Part shown: positions 51,832 through 61,619 of the stretch, piece after piece | How the letters are laid out: each line of letters starts with the position of its first letter | Numbering within the stretch: the stretch's first letter is position 1 | NCBI GenBank assembly: GCA_038502055.1 | Contig: JAXRKN010000044.1 | Location: 4,312,001 to 4,376,000 of the forward strand | Length of the DNA: 64,000 bases | Source: Tanytarsus gracilentus | Lineage: Eukaryota > Arthropoda > Insecta > Diptera > Chironomidae | Direction: 5' to 3' | Made by a program: the position numbers and the translations under genes | The notes under the pieces: model-generated | The model's input: only the letters and a program-made list of their open reading frames with translations | What the model was told of the DNA's origin: nothing | Database searches by the model: none

Positions 51832-54800
51832 AATTTACAGCTTCTCAACAGATTGGCGATTTTAAATTGATTGATATTTGGCAACAAAAGCACGTCATCT
51901 TGTTGACTTCGGTGTGTCATTGAGTGTGTGGTAAAGGTGTAAAAGAAAATTAAGAGATAATTAATCGCCATTGAAATAATAATGATGATGATAAAAGCCC
52001 ATATTGTTTTCAATAAATTTAAATATTTTTTTATATTTATTTCGAGAGAAAAAAATTAATTGAAGCAACAAAATGAATGCGAGGTAAAATATTAAATTAA
52101 TATAATTAAAGTAACAACAAAAAAAACATGAATAGCAATAACTCAATAAACACATTTAAAAACTTAATTATCGCCGACAATTTTACATAAAATACATAAT
52201 TAAAAAGTTGAGATTAAAAAAGAAACATTTTCATATGTGAGAGAGACGTACGAAAGGGAAGCATGTGTTTTATGAGCATGAAAGAAGCTTTTTCTTGTGT
52301 ATTATTTTCCATAGGAAATTTCGCTAAAAAAAATCATTATGTGTGGCTAATAAGTAGAGAGAACTGCCGATTTTCATCATGTAGCGTTTAGTGAAGAGAA
52401 CAAGAATAAGAAAAAATTAATGAAATCTCGTGATGAGGCAAGATAAAAAAAATTGAGGATTTAATATCCTTGACCCAGAGCAGACGAGAAAAATCTCCTT
52501 CTTAACGTCGCACGACTCGCAAAAAAAAGAAAATAAACTCATACATAATTAAAATTAATGAAAATATCGAGAAAATAATCATTAAAAAATCCAAAAAAAT
52601 ATTTCAATGTTATAAACTAGGAAATCTAACAAAAATGAGGAAGGTGATTGAGAGATTTTTTGAACTTTTCGAAGTAAATTTTCAATTTAAAACTCTCAGC
52701 ATCAATCAGATTCCACCCTTCTCAATTGAATGATATGAAGACCTCATTGAGTATGAATGAACAATGAGATACAAGCTTATATTTTTTAAGAGATCATGAA
52801 ATCAAATTTAAGTCATTTTTCTATAGGAAACATTTTTATTTTTAATTTTTTTTAAATTAAAGAGAATTTTGCAAATATTTTTTATTTTTCATTATGATTT
52901 AACTTTTGTCTTACTCACTTTGTGTTTGTGTAATTAAAAAAATATGCATTAAGAATATTATGATAGTGAACAACCAATTAAAATTCATGATAGAATGATA
53001 ATGTTAATAATATGAATGAAAGTTCTGCTCTGTTCATAATTTAATCGAGAAAAATTAAAAATATAAAAAATCGATTTAAGATCCTGGACATATGAAAATT
53101 GAAACAAGTTCAATCCTACATGAACCGATAAAAAAAAACATTAAATGATAACTTGGTAGTTTAAATAATCCAAAAAAGTTCGTGGCAATTTTTGGTTTAA
53201 AATTATTATCAGTTTCGTAAAATTCAGTGCATGAAAAAAACTTGGAGAAATAATTTGGTTCACAGATTCCAATAAATCTTTTAAAAAGTTTTCCACGAAT
53301 AAAAATTGAGTTATGTCATGACTAAAAAAAGGATTTGCCATTATTAAATTTAAAGATTAAAGAATCAAAAGAAAACTTTTCCAAATGCAAAAATAACATT
53401 CAAAGCTCCCGTATATGTCACAAGCAAAAAAAAAACTTATAAAAAAATATTGTAGATCGAGAAAAAATATTGAAAATTCATAGGTTCATTTTTATTCAAG
53501 CTGTTTGACGTCAATCAAACATTGAAAATGAAGCATCTTGTATAGTTAAATTAAAAACAAAATGAAAACGAATAAATGAATAAAACTCTGTTTAATATCA
53601 AAAAAGGTATATTTTAACTCATTTTCAGGTATGCAAAATTTCGCCCTGATGCAGCCATTTCTAAGATTTTTACTTTGCATAAAATATTATTTTACAGACT
53701 ATTCAAATCCAAAAAGCACTAATTAAAAGTTGACATGAGCTATGTGGGATTTAGGTGAGGGAGAGAGAGTTAGGAATTTCTTAAGGAAAGATCTTTTAAG
53801 TTAACTAGAAATTTTATATAAACCGATAAGCATAAAATATTTTTTTAGAACTTTTTTAATTAAAATATATTTTACATTTTGAATAACTAAATCCATGAAA
53901 GACAAAAAAAACTCTGCCGTGTTCTTAGCTAAAATTTATTCAAGCAGAATCATCTTCCCTCAAAGAAATTCACCACAAACACGTTGACAGTGGAATGGCG
54001 GTCAAAAAAGAATTCTTTGATAATTGCCTTCTGCTTCATAGCCGACACAATGCTCTACACACTCACATTCTATCTCTTTCTAATTGTGTGTATTCTTCAA
54101 ATCATCATTGCAGAAGAACAAGTTTGTACGTGTGCTCTTCAGTATTGTGTTTGACTTGCCACAACTTGGATTATTTTATTAGTTCGCTGTCTGATTTCTT
54201 AATTGTAAAATAGGTAAATTAATAAAGGGTTTAAGTGGTGCTGTAATAAATTGGTGTATTATAAATCTTATAAAGGGTTAAGGTTAACCTGATGGGATGG
54301 AATTGTGGTTAAGTTGTCAATTAAAACTTTTTTTTTGAAACAATTTTCAAAAATTATCGAGTTAAACGTTAAAAGTGTTTAAAAAAGTGCGTGATCTTTA
54401 GTGTAAATTATGAGAGAGTTAGTTTACAACCGAGAACGTCACGAAAAGACAGAAAGAATGACACTCGTTGACGTGGCTCATTTTTTATGTTCTCTTTGTC
54501 TCTTGTTGGTTGGAAAGAAGAAAGAATTATTTTATGGACGATTTTAAAAATGTTTTATGGCTCTCAAATTAATATTTTGGGAAATATTTAATTTCCATTT
54601 AATTAATTTTGCGTGTTGACATGCTCATGTTATTTCTGCTTAAATCGGTTTATTCATGAAAAAATAATCTGTGGTTGTTCATCGAATTTTCCGTGTTGGA
54701 TTTTCTTGGAAGGTTTTATTTTCCTCGCGTATTAATTTTTTTGACGGAGTTTTTATCATTTGAAAAATATTTTTAAAGGGTTAAAACGATTGAAATTTTA

Positions 54801-56089
54801 TTTCAATAAATTTTTTTATTAAACGTCTTTAATGAAGCTTTGCGCACCAAAAATTTTATTTTTGTATCTTTAATTGTTTTTTGAAGCATCGCCAATTTAC
54901 ACGTGAGTCAAAATGACTTCAAAAAATAGAGTGAAAGATAATAATTATCGCATATATGTCGAAATAGAAAACATTTTGCGTAGATTGTATCGTGAAATTT
55001 TATGTTTCTTCAAAATACTTCCTATAGCTCATGTTGAAGATGTCATGTGAAAATTTCATTTCAATTCTTTAAGAGACAACTCCGTCAAACTTCATTCATA
55101 TTTTGCTAAACAAAAATTTAATCTAGAGTTTAATTAAAATTCTCAAAAGTGGAAAAGCTTTTCGCAGAGCTCGCAGCATTCAAACATCAAACGTCATGTT
55201 CCAAATTATTTAAGTTTTATATAAGTAGCTTTAAAAAAGAAGTTTGTCTCTTTGAAATGAGAAATATTTTCTATCAATGAGCTAAAAATTTTCTATACGA
55301 ACAAATATTTAAAAACGAGCTAAAAAAAGCTATCCAGTCGAGTTAATTAGTCCAAAAAAGGTTTATTTAAATTTAAGGTGTTTAAACCCTTTTTTCGCAT
55401 TTTTTCTCAAGCAATTGAAAATTTCTTTTTCACCTTTGTCAGTAAGTTTGAGTAATGCTTTCCTTTTTATATCTCATTTTAACTTGAGGATGAAAGAGTG
55501 CACTTGAGTGAAATTCAATATTCATGAAATGATTAGTCAGAATTTTTTGTCTTGAGCGTGAATTTAAAAGTTTTCATATTTAAAGCTCGATGTTCCGAAC
55601 CTTTTTGATTTTAGCCAATTTTAAATGCTTATAAGACATAAATTAGCAAAACCAAATTAAAACTAATTAAAAAAGAAAAATGTATCTGAATAATTTAGGG
55701 ATGAAGCTCGCAAAAAAGTCACTTAAAAGTTAATTAACTTCATTCTTCCTATATACGTTTAAAAATAAATCTTAGAGTTCTGCTTAAAAATCATCTTTAA
55801 AGTAAGGAAGACTAATACTTTCTTGGACCTTAATATGTTGTCGCTTCTTATGAAAAAAACTCGATCGAATTTCAGACTAACGGTGATTTTATGTAACATG
55901 ACACATCTCTCAATATTTTATGTATTTCTCTAGAATATTTTTCCTTGTGAGCTTTTTTATGCACCGTGATTTCAATTTTATTCATTTTCTGAGCTTTGAA
56001 AATAATAAAATTATTATTTTCTCGAAATATTTCAGTTGAAGAACGTTTCAAAATAAAAAAACTGGAAGTTTTAATTAAAATTTCTACAT

Positions 56090-56095
56090 TTTATT
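56090..56095 (-). promoter_or_regulatory. Poly(A) signal for the LYPLAL1-like gene
   Basis: AATAAA on the minus strand about 42 nt after the stop codon of the LYPLAL1-like gene. Confidence 0.45.
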
Positions 56096-56137
56096 TTACC
56101 CCATCACTTCTGCTTTAAATAATTTCAACAATCTTCA

Positions 56138-57218
56138 TTATAATTTGTTTTGTAAATCGCTCTCAAGTGGAGGAAGAATTTCTTGTAGCCACTTCTCAAG
56201 ATCCAACATTTCCGATTTCTTCAGCTCATGAAGTGTTTTTTTAAGTGGAACAAATTCACCAACAACATTTCGAGCTTTTAGTTCATCAAAAGTCTTTCTA
56301 CCCCATGACGGTGGTACAAGTGTGTCTCTGTAAAATTAGGCAAAAAAATTTCAAGTAAATAAATTTAATTATTTAACGTTTTTTTAATCGATAGACTACC
56401 GACTCAAAACTTACCGCTCTCCATGAAACATTTTTAACTTGGGAAGTTGTGAAGAATTTTTGCCTTCGAGCGAGTCATAGACAATCGATTGAGCATTGAG
56501 GAAGGTCGAGAGAGCAAAAACTCCAGCGAGATTTTGATTGAGATGGTAACCTGTATGTAAGGCTAAACTTCCGCCCATGCTAAAACCTAAAAAAAAATAT
56601 TATACTTTAAAATTCATAAAGTTTTTTGAGTGAGAGATTTCAAAGCTGTTGTTGAAAATTTTTCATACGTATTTTTGAGCAAACACACAAATCGGCTTTT
56701 GAAATTCAAGGAAAATTCATTTATTTATTCATTTAATTAAAAAAATCCTTTTTACCTCCAACGACGATTCTGTTCATTGAAATTCCACATCCTTCACTCT
56801 CTCTCGTTAACATTTCTTTGACAGTCTCATAAATTATTGAAAGTGACTTCCTACACTCAAAGGCTTCAATTGATATTTCCTTTCGATCAAACCACACATT
56901 TGAGAATTCTCCGTTCAATGGGGTGTATCTGGATTTGTAATGAAACAAATTTAGTTCATGAAGGTAATGAAAAGTTATGAATGCAAACCTCTGAACAGGT
57001 GCTGTTGGGTAAATAAATTTAACATGTGGAACTTCTAAATTTCGACCCAATAGAAATTTTATCCACTCAATTAAATTACTTCCTGTGTCACCTATTGACA
57101 TTCGAGAATTTAGAATATTTCTTCATAAATTTGTGATTAATTTACCTGAACCATGAAAAAATATTACAGTTGCCGAATGAGTGCCATTAGGCGGAATTAC
57201 TTTTTCTATCAGTCGCAT
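56138..57218 (-). CDS. Lysophospholipase-like protein 1 (LYPLAL1-like)
   Basis: Five exons on the minus strand: 57218-57146, 57091-56989, 56928-56756, 56586-56415 and 56327-56138. They total 711 nt and encode 236 aa, against 237 in human LYPLAL1. It has the alpha/beta-hydrolase layout of the acyl-protein thioesterase family. FFHGSGDTG is the oxyanion-hole region, IYPTAPVQRYTPLNG matches LYPLAL1 rather than APT1/2, and NVWFDR is conserved. The catalytic Ser is in GGFSMGG, the Asp in RDTLVPPSW and the His in TLHEL. The family hydrolyses short acyl esters, and LYPLAL1 has been proposed to depalmitoylate proteins; the substrate here is unknown. It appears cytosolic, with no signal peptide. The 60-bp second intron has no stop in frame and is easily mistaken for coding. 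Head to head with GALE. Confidence 0.93.
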
Positions 57219-57673
57219 GTCAGCTCAATATTGAAAGCTTTTTAAAAATGAAATTGAAATAAAATTACTAGTTATTGTGTTTATGAAGCACACTGAGGCA
57301 GAAAATGTGTGTATAAATGATGCAGAAATTGTTTTCATACATACCGAGTCGCTCATGCACGAGCGAAAAAAATTTAAAGCACTCACGTGAGATGAATGAA
57401 AAATTTCAACCATCAACATAAATTCGCTCGAAATATGAAAATTGCATGAAAATTCATTTTTATCAGTGGAAACTAACTTTTGAATTTATAGCAAAAAACG
57501 CTAAAAAAAATAACATTTCATCTTGATAATGTCGAAACTGAATAAAATTATTTTCAGTTTCCAGCGCAGTTATTAAAATTCTAATTTTATGTCTCCACAC
57601 AAGAAATTTGCATTGAAATTGAAACTAGAATATTTTTTATTATTTCCAGGAGCTTTGAACAAAAAATTTGAAA
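57219..57673. promoter_or_regulatory. Divergent promoter region, LYPLAL1-like / GALE
   Basis: 455 bp between the two start codons. A TCAGTT initiator-like hexamer occurs at 57554-57559. A good 3' splice site (pyrimidine tract then CCAG near 57647-57650) just before the GALE ATG suggests a possible non-coding first exon. The shared promoter is inferred from spacing. Confidence 0.45.
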
Positions 57674-58932
57674 ATGCAAAATAATGGATGTGTGCTGGTG
57701 ACTGGTGCTTCCGGCTATATCGGCAGCCATACTATTGTTACTTTGTTAGAAGGTAAAAAATCACCTTCATTTTCAGTCCTGAATATTTTCTTTCATGTTT
57801 TTCTCTAGCTAATTTTGAGGTTGTTGCATTGGATAATTTTACGAATTGCGTCGAAGGCCCAAATGGAGAATCTATTGCCCTTCAACGAGTCGAGGAAATA
57901 ACTGGAAAGAAAATTTCTTTCTATCGATGCGATTTACTTGATATTGAGCATTTAAGGAAAATATTTGCAACGCATGAAATAACATCCGTCATTCATTTTG
58001 CAGCAGTAAGCTTACAAGAATATTCAGATAAAATTTCAAAAAATTCAAAACATTCTTTTTTGATAGATGAAAGCAGTGGGGGAATCAATGCAGTTTCCGT
58101 TATTATACTACAAAAACAATTTAATCGGAATGATAAACCTCCTCGAGGTAGGTCAATAGAAATTATTGCGAATGTCTTTATTTATGATGATAAATCTCGA
58201 CAGGTGATGAAGGAGCATAAAATTTACAAATTAGTATTCAGCAGCTCGTGCACGGTTTACGGCGAGCCGGAAAAGCTTCCAATTACTGAAGCGAATGAAA
58301 CGGGCAAAAAAGTTACAAATGTCTATGGACGAACAAAGTATTTTGTCGAGGAGATGCTTCGTGATTTAGCGTGGGCTGATGATCGATGGAATATCATTGC
58401 ATTGAGATACTTCAATCCGGTCGGTGCACATCCGACGGGTTTAATCGGAGAAGATCCCACGAAACCCTTCACGAACTTGATGCCATTTATCAGTCAAGTT
58501 GCAATTGGCAAGAAGGATGTGGTCACTATTTTCGGAGACGACTATCCAACTGAAGATGGTACTGGCATTAGAGATTACATTCACGTCATGGATCTTGCCT
58601 CGGGTCATGTTTCGGCGATGAGAAAACTCGAAAAGGGCAAATTGGGAATAAAGTTCTATAATCTCGGTACGGGACAAGGAGCGTCAGTCATGCAGTTGAT
58701 AAAAACATTTGAGCGTGTAAATAATGTCAAAATTCCCTTCACCATTGAGCCCCGTCGTGAAGGTGACATTTCGACAATGTACGCTGATCCAAAGTTGGCA
58801 GAAGTTGAGCTCGGATGGAAAGCAAAATATACACTCGAAGAAATGTGTGCCGATTTCTGGCGATGGCAGAAAATGAATCCTAATGGCTATAAAAAAGAGT
58901 CAGCTGAAAAGATGAAGACAAATGGTCATTAA
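57674..58932 (+). CDS. Gale: UDP-glucose 4-epimerase (GALE)
   Basis: Four exons, 57674-57752, 57809-58005, 58067-58147 and 58204-58932, encode 361 aa (human GALE 348). It is an extended short-chain dehydrogenase. The NAD-binding glycine motif is TGASGYIGS, VALDN follows beta-2, the catalytic Ser lies in FSSSCTVYGEP, and the Tyr-Lys pair is YGRTK. It interconverts UDP-galactose and UDP-glucose (and the N-acetyl forms in animals) in the Leloir pathway in the cytosol. Unspliced, exons 2-4 form one continuous ORF only because the 61- and 56-bp introns total 117 bp and contain no stop. That reading puts exon 3 in the wrong frame. The spliced reading restores KAVGESMQ and YYKNNLIGMINLLE, which match the family. 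The C-terminus has a Lys/Glu-rich extension. Confidence 0.96.
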
Positions 58933-59741
58933 GACTTTTTTCCACCATCTTCAGTATCACATTGGTGTGTGATGATTTATTAGAGCTTGAATAAGAACAA
59001 ATTGTAAGTTTATGGCATTAAGCTTGTGCACCTGTCATGGACAGCCAACGCATTCTAATTTTTTGTGTATTTGCTTTTAATTAATGTTGCTGAAAAAAGC
59101 TTAAATTATTATTGTGGTTGAGCTTTTATCGTGCTGTTTGAAAATTTCAATAAAATATATTTTTAAAAATATTTTTTGCCATTCATTTAATTGGAAAAAT
59201 TTTATTGCCATGTTATGAGTTAATGAAATTTTTGGCTGAAATTTTCAAGAACTTAAAATGAAAAACAAAATTAATTTTCAATTTTTGCAATTTTCTTTTT
59301 ATTAAACATTCAGAAATCTTTTTGGGAACTTGAACAACAAAAATATTTTTTTTTTTCTTTTTTTTTCTTCTTTAAACCTTTTTTTTTTTTTATTATTCTT
59401 TATTTATACATTTTTAAAATTTTTTTTAAGTCGCAGAATATTTGAGTCGAAAAATAAAAAATTTACTCAATTTTCCGTTTTAAAAAAATTTGAGATAAAT
59501 TTGAGATAAATTTTTTATTGTGTCAACTAAATAAATTTCATCTTCATTCAGATTTTAATTAAATTATTTCATATTCTTAGCAATGTTCAACGACATTAAG
59601 AAATTTACACTTTATAAATACCACAAAAACTTCCATGTTTATCATCATCACATTGTGAGTTACATTGGAGCTTAAATACCATCAATGACATTGTCACATT
59701 TACACAGCAAAGAAATTTTCAATTTTTTCCGTCAAGAAAAT
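58933..59741. other. Convergent 3' UTR region, GALE / receptor kinase
   Basis: About 0.8 kb between the two stop codons. GALE 3' UTR with AATAAA at 59149-59154 occupies the left. The middle has long T runs (59342-59395), and the right should be the kinase 3' UTR, with a minus-strand AATAAA candidate at 59514-59519. No gene was seen. Confidence 0.65.
59149..59154 (+). promoter_or_regulatory. Poly(A) signal for GALE
   Basis: AATAAA about 217 nt after the GALE stop codon, in a context of alternating A and T runs. Confidence 0.5.
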
Positions 59742-61505
59742 TTACTTTTTACATCGCGGCTCGGTTGTGGGTGGAAAAACGTACGTGGGACTTAATTCAC
59801 TAAAATCAATGTAAATTTTATTTTTCTTCGGATCCAATCTGTCGCAAATGTCATGAAAATTTGGACGATCGTCTCGATTGGCCGCCCAGCAGTTAATCAT
59901 GAGCTCGTAGAGGGAATCGGAGCAAATTTCCGGCTTTTGGAGACGTTCACCTATTTGTAGATAATTAATAAGCTCGTGATTTTGTACTGTTGGATATGGA
60001 AATCCGCCTGAGAAGGAAAAAAAAAGAAAAATGATGAATAGAATTAGAATTAATTTAATCAGGGAATTAAATACTCGATAGACCTACCTAAAGTTCCGAT
60101 TTCCCAAAGTACAATGGCAAAAGACCAAACGTCAGATTTACTCGAGAAGAGATTATCTTTCATAGCTTCAATCGAAAGCCACCTTAATGGAACCTAGAGA
60201 TAATTTTCTTCATGAATTCATCACCACCTAATGATGCCATCCTCACTCACCTTCTTATTTTTGGAGTTTATATAAATGCCATCGCGCGCTAATCCAAAGT
60301 CACTTATTTTAAGCACTTTGTTCTCGTCGATGAGAATATTTCGAGCGGCGAGATCCCTTGAATAAAAATTTTTATTAATTTTTTTTTATGAAAAACTTTT
60401 TAAAGAAATGAAAATTTAAATAAAAAATTCTCACCGATGCGTGATGTGTTTTTCTTCTAAATGCTTCATACCACGAGCTATTTGAAGTGCAAAATTATGC
60501 AATTCTGTATTATCCACAACGTATTCAAGTGAAGGTATCATCGGTGTTAGCTCAGGATTTGATGGCACGGTGAGGTTTGTGTACATCGCTATTCAATAAT
60601 GAAAATTTTAACCATATATTTTTTAATTGTGTTTGTACTACGAATGAGTACTTCCGGAGACTGATAAAATATATGAATTTGTAATTTTAGATTAGGTAAA
60701 TTTTAGAAATTAAATTTGACTGTTTAAATAGTTAAAATTGATAAATTACAACTTTAAAAAATATATTTAAAATCACTCAAAAATAATAATTTAATTTTTT
60801 AATGTGAACTTACTTTCACCAAACGATGGACGCGATGTGTATTGTGCAGTTCCGACTTGGAAGGTTGATGGAAACGTGTCTGGATGAGTTATATACGAGG
60901 ATGTTTCGGACGCTGAGCTTCTGGATATTTTAAAAATATTTAATTAAAAAATTATTTTGTGTCAATCGAATTAAATTAGATTTTAAATCTTTAGGGTTCA
61001 ATTGAAAAATTTCGTGACAATTCAAAAATTATTTATCTATGTGACTTAATTCACGAATTACCCCTAAGAATTTGTCTCTGAAATAAATCAAATTTTTTTC
61101 TACTCACGTTGAATGCGAATGCATAATATCAAGATATTTCCCTCGAGGACCGAGAGTTTGCGAGCTTGTTGAATGCCTTAGACAAGTATTACTGCCACTA
61201 CTATTATTATTATTACTAGAATTAGCACCACATCGTTCAAGTCTTAAGGTCGCTTCATGCTTCTCTCGAACTTTGCGAAGATATTTGAGCTTGAGTAAAA
61301 AATGACAGACATTAGCATGCAAGATGTCTCTAATGACTCTGAGCTCTTACCAAATCACCGCATGGAACAAATTCCATTATCATCACAAGACATTGATTAA
61401 CTGTACATGAACCTAAGAGCTGCACAATGTTTTTATGACTTCCAGCACGTCTCATTGTAGCAATTTCACTCAAGAATTCTTCCAATTGCTCTGGACTTGC
61501 AAGTC
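59742..61505 (-). CDS. Receptor tyrosine kinase, 3' part (split kinase domain)
   Basis: Seven minus-strand exons: 61505-61351, 61289-61108, 60920-60814, 60588-60435, 60356-60251, 60193-60088 and 60007-59742. They encode the last 358 or so residues. The first begins with an intact 3' splice site mid-codon, so the extracellular region, membrane segment and ATP-binding loop lie upstream and are not seen here. Visible kinase features are the alpha-C helix FLSEIATM, hinge [11 protein letters not shown], catalytic [39 protein letters not shown] and a C-lobe ending [15 protein letters not shown] kinase insert of about 100 residues, Ser/Asn/Thr-rich, separates GDLLKYL from the catalytic loop, as in PDGFR/FGFR/Torso-type receptors. 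The subfamily cannot be fixed without the ectodomain. It is a membrane receptor by inference. Confidence 0.88.
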
Positions 61506-61619
61506 CTGGAAATAAATACATAAAAAATTAAAAATCGAACATTGCGTTTTCATATTTTTACAATGTCATCACAGCAAGTTTTGTTTGTTTTCTAATTTGC
61601 ATCTCAAATTTAATTAAAA

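Larger units (their letters stand above)
51598..56137. other. Cka 3' UTR and gene-free spacer
   Basis: About 4.5 kb between the Cka stop and the end of the LYPLAL1-like gene. AATAAA motifs at 51826-51831 and again near 52011 and 52145 could end the Cka mRNA. The remainder is AT-rich with chance ORFs only (for example 53995-54213). No RNA gene or mobile element was recognised. Confidence 0.55.

Noticed and set aside
53995..54213. 72-codon ORF downstream of Cka
   Set aside because: Cys/Ser/Leu-rich chance reading in AT-rich spacer, with no splice or domain support.
57829..58932. Single 367-codon GALE ORF
   Set aside because: It reads through two GT-AG introns and puts the middle exon in the wrong frame. 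The spliced model matches the family and includes the NAD-binding exon at 57674.
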